Origin: Hyphomonadaceae bacterium
GTDB lineage: Bacteria; Pseudomonadota; Alphaproteobacteria; Caulobacterales; Aquidulcibacteraceae
DNA: 64,000 nucleotides
Direction: 5' to 3'
NCBI GenBank assembly: GCA_019636095.1
Contig: JAHBYF010000005.1
Coordinates: 1 to 64,000 of the forward strand
A program made the position numbers and the translations under genes. This document shows positions 36,497 through 45,905 of the stretch, one piece after another (the first letter of the stretch is position 1; each line of letters opens with the position of its first letter). A model generated the notes under the pieces. The model saw nothing but the letters and a program-made list of their open reading frames with translations. It was not told where the DNA came from and searched no databases.

Positions 36497-37240
36497 TTAG
36501 CTCGTCGCGAACAGCGCCAGGGCTTGCAGCAAATAGACCGCGCCAAGCGCCGTCACGATCAGACGCGTGTACTTCAGGAAGTTCACATCGCTCATCCGGT
36601 CGAGCACCTTGCCGCCGAGCCATGCGCCGGTCATCGCGAGCGGCGCCGCGACCAGGAAGAACCACAAGGGCGGCAGGCCGGTATCCACGGCAGTGATCAG
36701 CGGTAGGCCATAGAACACCATCTTCACGGTGTGACTGAACGCCTGGGTGGCCGCCTTGGTCGCGACGATGGTGTGGCGTGAGAGATTGGTGCGCACGAAG
36801 AAGACGTCGAGCAGCGGGCCGGAAACGCCCGCGATGACGTTCAGGCCGGTGACGAAGAGGCCGCAGGCGATTGCATGGATTGGCTTGGCGGCGTCGAGAT
36901 GGAACTTGCCCTTCGGCAGCCAGGCGAGGCCGGGGACCAGACCAAGCATCAGATAGACCCACGCCTTCGTGGGTTCATAGGTGATCGAGGCCAGAAGCGC
37001 CGCCGCGATGGCCGAGCCGATGCCGTACATGACGATGATGCGCCAATCGATGTGCGCCCGGTGCAGGAAGGCGCGCCAGCCGTTGGAGACGAATTGCACG
37101 GCGCCGTGGCTGACCATGGCGGCGGAAACGGGCATTGCGAGCGTCAGCCCGCCCATCAGCATGAGACCGCCAGCCATGCCAAAGACGCCCGACACGGTGG
37201 ACGTGACGAGGACGAGAATGAGCAGGAGGATGTGTGTCAT
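36497..37240 (-). CDS. TauE/SafE-family sulfite/organosulfonate exporter-like permease
   Basis: The 247-residue protein is hydrophobic, with about seven to eight membrane segments, and begins with the family's SGVFGMAGGLMLMG glycine-rich segment. A second repeat unit carries AGVSGPLLDVFFV. Members move sulfur-containing or carboxylate anions across the inner membrane; the substrate is unknown. No sulfur gene is adjacent. Confidence 0.85.
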   Translation of the reverse strand: MTHILLLILVLVTSTVSGVFGMAGGLMLMGGLTLAMPVSAAMVSHGAVQFVSNGWRAFLHRAHIDWRIIVMYGIGSAIAAALLASITYEPTKAWVYLMLGLVPGLAWLPKGKFHLDAAKPIHAIACGLFVTGLNVIAGVSGPLLDVFFVRTNLSRHTIVATKAATQAFSHTVKMVFYGLPLITAVDTGLPPLWFFLVAAPLAMTGAWLGGKVLDRMSDVNFLKYTRLIVTALGAVYLLQALALFATS

Positions 37241-37398
37241 GCACAGCCTCCCACTTTGTGAGCGATAGCGAGCGAAACCACGCGCGCCTCCTATGTCAGA
37301 GTTGGAGAGCGGCGCGGCGGGGAGCGCCCCGATAGCCGCAAAACTGCGGCGCTCGCGTCAGGCTTAGTTTAGGCGGTCAGTGCGCTGCTTTCAACGTG

Positions 37399-37971
37399 CT
37401 AGCGGATTGTGCTGGCGAACAATATGGACCAGCCCACCGTCAGCATCAGAAGCGCCACGCCTGCGGTCCATTGCGCCCAGCGCGCGGGTACGAAGAGCGC
37501 GAGCAGACACAGCAGCAGGAACGGCAAATTGCTGAGGCATTGTTGCAGCGCGAGTTCGGGCGCCGATGTTCGCAGGAGCACCCACGAGCCGCCCATGAAG
37601 ATCAGGAGCAGCAGGGAGAACAGGCTGTAATAGAGTGGGCGTGTGCGCCAGTAGAAGGCTTCCATGTCGATCGGTTGTTCATGTGACGGCTCGGGGACGG
37701 CGGCGACGCATAGGAAGTAAATGACGATGGGATAGGTGAAGATGACGGCGATCGTCGCCAGATCCCATTCCGGCAGAGTGCGAAGGTCCCACAAAGCCAG
37801 CCAATCGACGAAGACCTGAAGCAGAGCGTTCGAGATCGCGAGGGTCAGGAGCGGGGAAAAGCGCACGCGCTCGCGCGCCGAGATGAGTGTGCCAACGCCT
37901 GCGAGCAGGTGCGCCATCGCCATCGCGAATACAAACGACAGCAGAATGAGAATGAAATCGAACTTATCCAT
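37399..37971 (-). CDS. Hypothetical five-TM membrane protein
   Basis: The 190-residue protein has about five hydrophobic segments (near 5-25, 42-62, 72-92, 112-130, 144-185). No known motif was recognised. It starts 8 bases from the stop of the acetyltransferase gene on the same strand, so the two are probably co-transcribed. Confidence 0.65.
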   Translation of the reverse strand: MDKFDFILILLSFVFAMAMAHLLAGVGTLISARERVRFSPLLTLAISNALLQVFVDWLALWDLRTLPEWDLATIAVIFTYPIVIYFLCVAAVPEPSHEQPIDMEAFYWRTRPLYYSLFSLLLLIFMGGSWVLLRTSAPELALQQCLSNLPFLLLCLLALFVPARWAQWTAGVALLMLTVGWSILFASTIR

Positions 37972-37978
37972 CGTTGCC

Positions 37979-38557
37979 CTAGTATGCAGCCAGGCGCGTT
38001 TCCAGGCCCGCTCTTACAAATGGCCATTCTTCGCGGATCACTGAGAACCAGGCTGTATCACGCAGGCTGCCGTCGGCGCGGCGCATGTGCTTGCGATGGA
38101 TGCCTTCGAACTGTGCGCCCATCTTCAACATCGCGGCGCGAGAGCGTGCGTTGAGGGCGTCGGTCTTGAGTTCGACGCGTTCGGCGCCTTGCGCGAAGGC
38201 GTTTCCGATCAGCAGCAGCTTGGCGCTTGGGTTGACGATGCCGCCTTGCGCGTCGCGGGCGTACCAGGTGGAGCCGATCTCGACCCCGGCGTCGCGTGGC
38301 CTGATGTTGAGATAGCAGCTCTGACCGACGATTCGGTCGTCCAGCAGCACGGCGTGCGGGATCGAGCGGCCTTCGGCTTGATCTTGGCGCAGCAGATCGA
38401 ACCAGGCGCTGTAGCCGAGCTTCGCCACAGGAAATGGCATGTGACGGAAAATCTCGGGGTCGGCGTCCGCCACCGCCGCTAGGCTTTCGCGATGGCGCTC
38501 CTCGAACGGCTCCAGCCGGACGCGCCCGCGTTCTAATGTCCCTGCGGCAAGGTCCAT
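37979..38557 (-). CDS. GNAT N-acetyltransferase (RimJ/RimL-like)
   Basis: The 192-residue protein starts [20 protein letters not shown] at 38557. GNAT features are the early [11 protein letters not shown] strand, [16 protein letters not shown] and the C-terminal [17 protein letters not shown] segment that contacts acetyl-CoA. It acetylates a protein or small-molecule amine; the target is unknown. It is divergent from the acyl-CoA dehydrogenase. Confidence 0.85.
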   Translation of the reverse strand: MDLAAGTLERGRVRLEPFEERHRESLAAVADADPEIFRHMPFPVAKLGYSAWFDLLRQDQAEGRSIPHAVLLDDRIVGQSCYLNIRPRDAGVEIGSTWYARDAQGGIVNPSAKLLLIGNAFAQGAERVELKTDALNARSRAAMLKMGAQFEGIHRKHMRRADGSLRDTAWFSVIREEWPFVRAGLETRLAAY

Positions 38558-38630
38558 GAGCCGATTGCCCCCGTCACGCCCCGGCTTTAGCGTGCCGCCA
38601 AACAAGCCGCTAGCGCCCGGAGGACCTCCC

Positions 38631-39917
38631 ATGCATTTCGAACATTCGCCGAAGACCAAGGAATGGATGGGCCGCGTCAGCAAGTTCATGGAGGACCACA
38701 TCATCCCGGCGGTGCCTGCTTATGAGGCGCAGCAGAAAGAGGGGGGGCGCTGGAAGGTCATTCAGGTTGTGGAAGACCTGAAGGTGAAGGCGAAGAAGGA
38801 GGGCCTGTGGAATTTCTTCATGCCGCCGTCGAGCGGCCACCCGAAGGTCGATGACACTTTCAACTTTGAAGGCGAGCAACTCACCAATCTCGAGTACGCG
38901 CCGCTGGCGGAGATCATGGGACGGGTCGGGTTTGCGTCGGAAGTGTTCAACTGCTCGGCGCCTGATACGGGCAACATGGAAGTGCTCGAGCGCTACGGCA
39001 CGCGCGCGCACAAGGACCAATGGCTGAAGCCGCTGATGAATGGCGAGATCCGCTCAGCGTTCCTGATGACCGAGCCTGCGGTGGCGTCATCGGATGCGAC
39101 CAACATCCAGTGCGAGATCAAGCGCGATGGCGACGACTACGTCATCAACGGCCGCAAATGGTGGTCGAGCGGCGCCGGCGATCCGCGCTGCAAGATCGCG
39201 ATCCTGATGGGCAAGACCAATCCGGAAAATCCACGCCACAGCCAGCAAAGCCAAATCCTGGTGCCGCTTGACGCGAAGGGCGTGAACATCCTGCGGCCGC
39301 TGACCGTGTTCGGTTATGACGACGCGCCGCACGGGCACATGGAAATTGAGTTGAAGGATGTGCGCGTGCCGACGTCGAACTTGTTGCTCGGCGAAGGACG
39401 CGGGTTCGAGATCGCGCAGGGCCGCTTGGGCCCGGGCCGCATTCACCATTGCATGCGCACGATCGGTGCGGCGGAAGCCGCACTTGAGGCGCTGTGCAAG
39501 CGGATCACGACGCGGGTGGCGTTCGGCAAGACGATTGCCGAGCATTCGGTTTGGGAGCAGCGGATTGCCGAGGCGCGCACCGACATCGAGATGAACCGGC
39601 TCTTGTGCCTCAAGGCCGCGTACATGATGGATGTGGCTGGCAACAAGGTCGCGAAGAATGAGATCGCGATGATCAAATTGGCGGCGCCGCGCATGGCGCT
39701 CAAGATCATCGACGATGCGATCCAGGCGCATGGCGGCGCCGGGGTTTGCCAGGATTTCGGTCTGGCGAAGAGCTACGCCGGCATCCGCACGTTGCGTCTC
39801 GCTGATGGGCCGGATGAAGTGCACGCGCGCTCGATTGCGCTGCAAGAGCTCGGCAAGTACGGCTGGACCGGCAAGCGCGCGAAGCCGGAAGGCGAGAGCC
39901 TGCCCGGCATGCGCTAA
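38631..39917 (+). CDS. Acyl-CoA dehydrogenase (ACAD10/11-like)
   Basis: The 428-residue protein starts at the ATG at 38631 with CGGAGGA upstream. FAD-binding and active-site regions seen are [28 protein letters not shown] and the late [23 protein letters not shown] and DGPDEVH segments. It removes two hydrogens from an acyl-CoA in the cytosol. The type resembles the ACAD domain that in animals is fused to an APH-like kinase; a free APH-type gene of that kind is at 51609-52688. Confidence 0.9.
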   Translation: MHFEHSPKTKEWMGRVSKFMEDHIIPAVPAYEAQQKEGGRWKVIQVVEDLKVKAKKEGLWNFFMPPSSGHPKVDDTFNFEGEQLTNLEYAPLAEIMGRVGFASEVFNCSAPDTGNMEVLERYGTRAHKDQWLKPLMNGEIRSAFLMTEPAVASSDATNIQCEIKRDGDDYVINGRKWWSSGAGDPRCKIAILMGKTNPENPRHSQQSQILVPLDAKGVNILRPLTVFGYDDAPHGHMEIELKDVRVPTSNLLLGEGRGFEIAQGRLGPGRIHHCMRTIGAAEAALEALCKRITTRVAFGKTIAEHSVWEQRIAEARTDIEMNRLLCLKAAYMMDVAGNKVAKNEIAMIKLAAPRMALKIIDDAIQAHGGAGVCQDFGLAKSYAGIRTLRLADGPDEVHARSIALQELGKYGWTGKRAKPEGESLPGMR

Positions 39918-40330
39918 TGATCTTTGCTTGGTGCTTGAGCGCGTTGGCTTTGCTGGTCGGCGTGGGGCTTGGCGCGCGCGCGCTGATCGACCCTGCGTGG
40001 GCGGCGAAGTTCGTGCGCCTGAAAGCTGACGATCAGGGCGGCGGACAGGCTGAGTTTCGCGCCACGTTCGGCGGCGTGTTTCTTGGCCTGCATCTGGTGG
40101 CACTTGTGTTCACGCTGTTCTACCTCATGGGCGGCGTCTATTTGATCGGTGTGATGGCGACTGGGGCCAGCGCCGCCATTGCAGCGGGTTGGGGCGGCGC
40201 CGCGTTTGGGCGCGCCGTCGCGATGTGGCGTGATGGGGCGGACAGCAAATTCAACCGTTTGAGCATTGGTGTTGAGATCGCCATGGCCTTGGCGATCGCG
40301 ATGCCGTGGCTGGTTTGGTTCTTGCTCTAA
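39917..40330 (+). CDS. Small four-TM membrane protein (DUF4345-like)
   Basis: The 137-residue protein has about four membrane segments. The segment GQAEFRATFGGVFLGLHLV recalls the DUF4345 pattern. It is coupled to the acyl-CoA dehydrogenase by a TAATG overlap. Function unknown. Its stop overlaps that of the convergent DUF486 gene. Confidence 0.65.
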   Translation: MIFAWCLSALALLVGVGLGARALIDPAWAAKFVRLKADDQGGGQAEFRATFGGVFLGLHLVALVFTLFYLMGGVYLIGVMATGASAAIAAGWGGAAFGRAVAMWRDGADSKFNRLSIGVEIAMALAIAMPWLVWFLL

Positions 40331-40686
40331 GCTTTGCCGAGAAACACGACCGCCGCGCCGGCGGCGATGAGGGCAAAGCCCAGCAGATGGTTCCAGCCGA
40401 GTTGTTCGCGCAGGAAAAGCGTCGAGAAGCCTACGAACACGGTAAGCGTGATCACTTCCTGCATGGTCTTTAGTTCGGCGGTCGAGTAGGCGGCCGAGCC
40501 GATGCGGTTGGCCGGCACGGCAAGACAATATTCGACGAAGGCGATCCCCCAAGAGACGACAATCGCGATCAAAAGCGGCGTCGACTTAAACTTCAGGTGG
40601 CCATACCAGGCGAACGTCATGAACACGTTCGATCCGATCAGCATCAGGATCGGCGCAATTTGGGGCGAGGTGAGGAAAGACGGCAT
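40327..40686 (-). CDS. DUF486 / DMT-like small membrane protein
   Basis: The 119-residue protein has four membrane segments and the DUF486 hallmarks FMTFAWYGHLK, SWGIAFVEYCLAVPANR and LKTMQEVITL. The family is related to small drug/metabolite transporters, but no substrate is known. It probably works as a dimer. Confidence 0.88.
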   Translation of the reverse strand: MPSFLTSPQIAPILMLIGSNVFMTFAWYGHLKFKSTPLLIAIVVSWGIAFVEYCLAVPANRIGSAAYSTAELKTMQEVITLTVFVGFSTLFLREQLGWNHLLGFALIAAGAAVVFLGKA

Positions 40687-40792
40687 TGGTGCTCCGCATC
40701 GAGTCGCGAGAGCTTAGCATGCGCCTGCGGCGCCGCAGCGCCTGGCGCTGCAGCGTAAGGGAACGTTCTGCAATGGAACTTGTTGCGGGCGG

Positions 40793-41527
40793 CTAGCTCG
40801 TGTCGGCGAGCACGGTTTGGGCGTGTACAGCAGCAGAGAAAATGTGAATCGTGAGCAGTGGATCGTGGCGGTCGCCGACAAAGCGCCGCGGTGCGCGCAG
40901 CGCGTAGTGGCGGATCACGTCGCGGGAGCGCGCCACGCCAATGCGGCGGCTTCTCGCGAGCCGCTGCACGTGCGGCGCGGGGTCGTTGAGCACGCGGCGC
41001 AGCGCCTCGACACGGCGGGCGACACAGAAGGCGCCGGAGTTGCGGTTGGGCGGCGAACGCTCTGGCGCGGGCGGCGGCGGCCCTCCACCCCAGAGCGCGC
41101 GAATGCGCGGCGCGCGGCGATCCTCGACCGTGCGCGCGTCGCGCGGAATGGCCAGTGCAAAGCGGGCTGACCAGGTTTCGGGATTGGCTGGATCGGCTAT
41201 TCGCGCGCGCCGGGGTGCGCACGGGCGTCGCCACGCCGGCGGCGGCGTGTAAAGCCCGCTGGCGCTGAGCTTGGCTTCGATGAGACGCGGGCCGCGCTGC
41301 ATATCTGGCATAAGTGCTGCGGCCTCAGCGAGGAGCAGTTTGCGCGCCAAGATTTCGACAAGCGCGATGTGGCGAACCATTGCGGTGCGCATGCGCGGCG
41401 CGAATTGGAGCGTCACAAGGATGGCGGGCGCGCCGATGGCGGCGACGATGCGGCCAAACAACCCGCGCAAACGCTCCCAAAGCTGTGCTGTGGGCGGTGT
41501 CGTTTGCGGGGGCGGCGAGGAATGCAT
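40793..41527 (-). CDS. Hypothetical Arg/Pro-rich protein
   Basis: The 244-residue protein starts at the ATG at 41527. After a hydrophobic patch (about 28-42) comes a helical region with LARKLLLAEAAALMP, then ETWSARFALAIPR and RRVEALRRVLNDPAPHVQRLAR. I recall similar unnamed proteins in Caulobacterales but cannot give a function. Composition is extreme in Arg, Ala and Pro. Confidence 0.55.
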   Translation of the reverse strand: MHSSPPPQTTPPTAQLWERLRGLFGRIVAAIGAPAILVTLQFAPRMRTAMVRHIALVEILARKLLLAEAAALMPDMQRGPRLIEAKLSASGLYTPPPAWRRPCAPRRARIADPANPETWSARFALAIPRDARTVEDRRAPRIRALWGGGPPPPAPERSPPNRNSGAFCVARRVEALRRVLNDPAPHVQRLARSRRIGVARSRDVIRHYALRAPRRFVGDRHDPLLTIHIFSAAVHAQTVLADTS

Positions 41528-41660
41528 GTGCGCGAACAGTATGCGCGCGGTCCTGGGGGTGTCGGATAGATTTGGATGCGGCGTGAGCGGAGTCAGAGGG
41601 TTAGGGGCTGCTGGGTGTGGGATAGATGTAGCGCGGACGGCTGTTTTTCGCCGGAAACAG

Positions 41661-42446
41661 TCACTCGGCATTCGAACGGGGCGCCCCGATTTCAGCCTGT
41701 CTATCGTTGATTAGGCCGGCGATGCGCCGGTGACTTTCAAGCACGCGCCTGACGTCGTGAAGGCGGGCGGAGGTAAAGTAGGACCGATAGAGCACGGCGT
41801 TTCGGAACGCTTGCGTCTTCATTACGCGCGGCGTCACAGAAGGCGGGTGTTGCGTCTCGGTCAGCCAACCGATCGCAGGCGGCGCGCCGTTGATGTTCGG
41901 TTGGCGAAGCACGCCTGCCATGTCGACGCCGGAAATGAGTAGCGGGTCGGAAAACAAATAGGTTACTTGCAGTTCGTCGCGTTCGCGGCGCTCCACCTCC
42001 GTGACCTCGGCGCTTAAGGATTGCAGCGCGGAAATCAGCGCAGGGCTTGAAATCGCGTTCAAACGCCCAGATCCCTTCAGCGCCTCGTAGGTGACCTGCC
42101 GAACTCTGAAAGTCGCGAGGTGAAATAGGCCGTGGGCGATAAGGCGGTCCCGGAGTTCGGGCTCCATTGTATCTTGCGGATCAAGGCTGAAGGCGTAGAG
42201 TGCCGCGCGCGCCTCTTCCTGACGCTCCATCGAAGTAATCAGCTCCTCAAGCTTTTCGATTGAGTAAGCGACATCTTCCTCCATCGCCGCGAGATAGCGG
42301 ATCTCCGCGGACCGCTCGCTACGTGCAGCGTTCCAGTTAGAAACTTGGAGACCGACAAACACGCCGAGCACCACGATCACAAAGTCGATCGCGATGGCCG
42401 TCCATTCTTGCTTTCGCAGGTGCGCGATGACGCGGCGGAGTATCAT
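41661..42446 (-). CDS. DUF6090-like single-TM protein, paralog 1
   Basis: The 261-residue protein begins with a basic amphipathic stretch and one membrane segment, LRRVIAHLRKQEWTAIAIDF then VIVVLGVFVGLQVSNWN (about 18-40), followed by a helical domain of about 220 residues. Two further copies of this design follow upstream. The start overlaps the stop of the next paralog (ATGA). Function unknown. Confidence 0.75.
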   Translation of the reverse strand: MILRRVIAHLRKQEWTAIAIDFVIVVLGVFVGLQVSNWNAARSERSAEIRYLAAMEEDVAYSIEKLEELITSMERQEEARAALYAFSLDPQDTMEPELRDRLIAHGLFHLATFRVRQVTYEALKGSGRLNAISSPALISALQSLSAEVTEVERRERDELQVTYLFSDPLLISGVDMAGVLRQPNINGAPPAIGWLTETQHPPSVTPRVMKTQAFRNAVLYRSYFTSARLHDVRRVLESHRRIAGLINDRQAEIGAPRSNAE

Positions 42447-43225
42447 GGGGTGGGCATTTCAGGTTGCGCCTGGACTCCAAGCCTGGCGGCGAGAACAGCT
42501 TCGAGCGCGACCAGTTGTTCTTCCCGACGCTCATAGGTTTGAAGAACAGTGGCATTGCGGCCACTATTGTCGACATAGTCGTTCAGGAAACTCGCGCTTC
42601 TGCGCATCTCATCTACATTGCAGTTCACCACCCATCGGAATCCTTCCCCGCTGAGAAACGTCCAACGCCCGTCATAGTCGTCTTCCACTGGCGCGCGCGA
42701 GATGGTCATCTGTTCCGGGTGACGACTGTAGAGTCTGAAGGGCTCGTTTGTAGCATCAAAATAAATGCCGCGCTGGCGTTCGCGGAACAAGATGTACGCG
42801 CGCAGGCGTTCTTTCACCTCCTGGTCCACAATCAGGTTGAGCTGGCCGGTCGCGAGCATTTCATCCAGGACCGGCAACTCATCGGTTGGCCTACTGATAA
42901 CGTGGGACCCGGCAATCCATTCGCACTCGCTGACCGTTAGCGGGCGTGCAGCCTGCTGAGAAAACAGAACAGGATTAGCAGTCACAGAAGGCGCCGCACG
43001 TTCCCGGTGCGCCCGGTACTCCTCGCGCGTAACCGCGAGGAGTTCTTGCGTTTCGATATGAAGCCGCTGCAACAACGCATGTTCCACTCTACGATCCCCG
43101 AGGGTCTCGTTCCAATTCGCGACCTGAATACCGATGAAGACACCGACGACAACGATGAGAAAATCGATCGCGATGGCCGTCCATTCCTGTTTGCGCAGGT
43201 GCGCGATCACGTGGCGCAACAGCAT
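42443..43225 (-). CDS. DUF6090-like single-TM protein, paralog 2
   Basis: The 260-residue protein starts MLLRHVIAHLRKQEW at 43225. Its first 40 residues are nearly identical to paralog 1, including IAIDFLIVVVGVFIGIQVANWNE, while the rest is strongly diverged. It carries a Cys in SECEWIAG and another in VNCNVDEM. It is translationally coupled to paralog 1. Longer upstream frames are not supported. Confidence 0.75.
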   Translation of the reverse strand: MLLRHVIAHLRKQEWTAIAIDFLIVVVGVFIGIQVANWNETLGDRRVEHALLQRLHIETQELLAVTREEYRAHRERAAPSVTANPVLFSQQAARPLTVSECEWIAGSHVISRPTDELPVLDEMLATGQLNLIVDQEVKERLRAYILFRERQRGIYFDATNEPFRLYSRHPEQMTISRAPVEDDYDGRWTFLSGEGFRWVVNCNVDEMRRSASFLNDYVDNSGRNATVLQTYERREEQLVALEAVLAARLGVQAQPEMPTP

Positions 43226-43359
43226 CTGATATCTCCCCGCTAGCTGCGGGAAGCTTGACCCATTTCCATTCCGCTGGCGAGGCGGAGTGTCGACCTCGGG
43301 CCAAGCTAGGCCACAACCACAATTTTCTAGACTTGCGCGCTGAACTGCGCGACGAAGAC

Positions 43360-43539
43360 ATGGTGATGTGGCAAGTGCATCCCCGCCGCGATCACGATTG
43401 GAAGGCCGTCTTCCATGTTCTTGATGCGGATCACTGGGTGCGAACCGAATATGTGCGCGATTACGGTACCGACGATTGGACGCCGACGGGCCGCCTGAGC
43501 GCGACGCAAGTGGCGTGCAGCGAGGTGCGCGTTCCTTAG
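43360..43539 (+). CDS. Possible small protein in the gap between paralogs
   Basis: The gap 43226-43560 holds an open plus-strand frame. The ATG at 43360 would give 59 residues rich in Asp, His and Trp (for example WQVHPRRDHDWKAVFH), which looks protein-like. No ribosome site or family was seen. It could be a remnant of a larger gene. The rest of the gap holds nothing I can support. Confidence 0.25.
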   Translation: MVMWQVHPRRDHDWKAVFHVLDADHWVRTEYVRDYGTDDWTPTGRLSATQVACSEVRVP

Positions 43540-43560
43540 AACGCGGCGCTCGCGCGCGCA

Positions 43561-44316
43561 TCATCGCTCCTCTGCCGATGATGCGCGATCGAGTTGCGCG
43601 GCGCGGGTAATCAGATCGCGTATTTGGATATCGAGTTCATTGCTGCGATGCCGCAGCGATGCGGGTATCGCCCGCTCGGCGCGAAGCGCGTTTGCTGAGT
43701 GGTGGATGGTTGCGGCTGAAAGCCCAAGCGAGCACGGATAGTCCAGCGCAACGATCTCAGCTGAATCGACGTCGCCGCAGTGTTCGCGCGCTGCCCGGTG
43801 GGCTTCGGGCGGCAGGGTCTCACGCAGGAGATTTCGATAGCTGGATTGGCGTCCATCGGCGGCGGCGGACGCGATGTAGTTGAAGCCAAAGTGCTCAATC
43901 GCCATCGCACGCAAGCCGGGATTGGTAATCAGATTAATGCGCCCGGTGGAAACGAGTTCATCGAAGGTCGAGCGATTGATTGGCACCAGCGCAACCTGGC
44001 TAGCGCGGTAGGCGGCGATAATCAGGGCTTCGTCGGAAAGCGGCGCTTCACCTTCAAGGGCGCCGAGCGCGCGCACGGCGTTGTCGCGCACCGAGGTGTA
44101 ATACGCAGCGACATCGCGATAGCGCGCCGCATCGGCATGGAGGTCATGTTCGAGCAAACGGGTGAATGTGACGGATTGCGCCTTTTCAAGGCGCGATTCA
44201 TTCCAGTTTCCCATTTGAATGCCCAAGAAGACGCCAAGCACGACGATCACGAGGTCGACGCCGACCGCAAACCAGTTCTGGGCTCTGACCTGTTCCATCA
44301 CGCGGCGCAGCAGCAT
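43561..44316 (-). CDS. DUF6090-like single-TM protein, paralog 3
   Basis: The 251-residue protein starts MLLRRVMEQVRAQNW at 44316, with an upstream GTG or other start eight codons earlier possible. The membrane segment VDLVIVVLGVFLGIQMGNWNE matches paralogs 1 and 2. The later domain has a four-cysteine-poor helical fold with CGDVDS and DYPCSLG. It is the most diverged of the three. Confidence 0.75.
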   Translation of the reverse strand: MLLRRVMEQVRAQNWFAVGVDLVIVVLGVFLGIQMGNWNESRLEKAQSVTFTRLLEHDLHADAARYRDVAAYYTSVRDNAVRALGALEGEAPLSDEALIIAAYRASQVALVPINRSTFDELVSTGRINLITNPGLRAMAIEHFGFNYIASAAADGRQSSYRNLLRETLPPEAHRAAREHCGDVDSAEIVALDYPCSLGLSAATIHHSANALRAERAIPASLRHRSNELDIQIRDLITRAAQLDRASSAEER

Positions 44317-44424
44317 CTTTGGCTTCTCCCTCCGCGCCAACCTAACGAGGTTTCCGCGCAGCGAAAACCGACGCCCGTCCGCAGATGCGCCGCGATGCCG
44401 CGATTTGCCTGTGGAGCGATCTGG

Positions 44425-45132
44425 TTACGCGCCTTGTCCGAGTTGGCCCAGGGCGATGGCGATGACGAAGCCGATGGCGGTGGCGATGCCGGAGAGTTCG
44501 CGTTCTTCCTTGTAGGCCTTGGGGAAGACTTCGGTTGCCAGCGAGGCGATAACAGCGCCGGCCGCGAAACAGCGGATCGCTGCGAGCGGTGTCTGGCCGA
44601 CGCCGGTCAGTGCTACATTCCCGATAATTGCCGCTGCACTCAAGATCAGCGCCGTGACCGACCAGGTTGCGACGACGACGGCCTTGCTCATGCGGTTCTT
44701 GCACATGTCTCGTGCGCCGCCGGCCGCTTCTGGCAGATTGGAGAGAAGGATTGCGCCCGCGAGCGCGGCGACCTGCATTGGTTCGGCGCCGATGAGCGCC
44801 ACGCCAAGCGCCAGATTTTCGGGAATGCCGTCCAATGTGATCGCGGCAAGAAGGCCGCCGCCGGACTGAGCGCCGAGTGTTTGATCGACCAGCTTGTCGG
44901 CGACAAAGAAGACAAGCGCGCCCGCCAACGTTGATGCGATGACGATGAGAAGGGAGGTGGCTTCAAGCGCCGGCTCCACCAGTTCGGAAGTGGCGGAAAC
45001 GAGCAACGCGCCGCCGGCGAGCGCCACCAGGAAGCCTTCCAGTTTCTCGCCAAGCGCACCGAACACACCCCAAAGCGCGCCCGCCACCAAAGCTGCGGAA
45101 ACCACGAGGATGACGAGCACGACGACAAGCAT
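44425..45132 (-). CDS. ZIP-family metal transporter
   Basis: The 235-residue protein has about eight membrane segments. The metal-binding helix motif LDGIPENLALG and the following LLSNLPEAAGG are the ZIP signatures. ZIP proteins import zinc, iron or other divalent metals into the cytosol. No metal regulator is adjacent. Confidence 0.88.
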   Translation of the reverse strand: MLVVVLVILVVSAALVAGALWGVFGALGEKLEGFLVALAGGALLVSATSELVEPALEATSLLIVIASTLAGALVFFVADKLVDQTLGAQSGGGLLAAITLDGIPENLALGVALIGAEPMQVAALAGAILLSNLPEAAGGARDMCKNRMSKAVVVATWSVTALILSAAAIIGNVALTGVGQTPLAAIRCFAAGAVIASLATEVFPKAYKEERELSGIATAIGFVIAIALGQLGQGA

Positions 45133-45228
45133 GGTGTCGGAACAAGCTGCTGTGCTGCTGGTTCCCGCTGATGTCAGAATAGCGCGTGTGTCGCCGTGGG
45201 GGCGATGTTTGCTCTTCGCCGTTTGAGA

Positions 45229-45753
45229 TCAGTGGCCGGCGCCGTCAGAGAGGGTCGCTTCCAGCAGGGCTTGGGCGTCTCCGGCCCGAACGCGAGCGTG
45301 CAGGACCTCGATTTTCAGAGCCAGCAAAACCACTCCAAGTTCTGCTTTGATGTCGCTTTCGATTTCACTCTGCTCAGCGCGCAGAGCGTAGATCACAGCG
45401 CGCTGTTGCGACGCGCGCCGTGAATCAAGCTCTGTCACTTCCTGCAGCTCCCACTGACGACGCAAATTGGTCTCGCGCCGCTCGCGCAAAGTGATGAGCG
45501 GCTCCGAGCCGAGTGCGTCGATATGTTGCCAATTGCCGGTCTCGCTCATCTGCAACACCTGCCGGTAGCGCTGTTCCTTTTCAGCGAGATCTGCGCGAGC
45601 TTCTAGCATGGCGCGACCGAGCGCTGGCTGAGTTGTGTCATCCGAAACCCGAACGATGGCTGGTGACTGACGTTCGGGATTGACGGTCAGCCCGCAGGCA
45701 TTCGCTAGGGCAAGCGCCGCCGGCCCAAACATCGCAACCGTGATCCACCGCAT
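45229..45753 (-). CDS. Exported coiled-coil hypothetical protein
   Basis: The 174-residue protein starts MRWITVAMFG at 45753 with a signal peptide ending near ANACGL, possibly a lipobox. The mature part is a long charged helix (about 45-140), rich in Glu, Arg and Leu, probably a coiled coil. It is divergent from the dehydrogenase-cytochrome gene. No family was recognised. Confidence 0.6.
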   Translation of the reverse strand: MRWITVAMFGPAALALANACGLTVNPERQSPAIVRVSDDTTQPALGRAMLEARADLAEKEQRYRQVLQMSETGNWQHIDALGSEPLITLRERRETNLRRQWELQEVTELDSRRASQQRAVIYALRAEQSEIESDIKAELGVVLLALKIEVLHARVRAGDAQALLEATLSDGAGH

Positions 45754-45905
45754 CGCGTGCTCCCTGCAATAGGGTTTGCTCCAAATCTTTGTCGACGCAA
45801 GACTTGGTCGCATGCTGGCACGATTGTGGCACGCCACGGCCGCGCTGCCCCATGCGCAGTGTGGGGTCCGAGGCCGTCTTGATTACGAGTGCTCTGCGTA
45901 AGCTC

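Noticed and set aside
39087-40103. 338-residue minus-strand frame opposite the acyl-CoA dehydrogenase
   Set aside because: Shadow frame; no motif, very Arg-rich, and the plus strand carries a well-supported gene.
43780-44934. 384-residue plus-strand frame across paralog 3 and the ZIP gene
   Set aside because: It runs opposite two genes with recognised features, and its own translation shows no domain.
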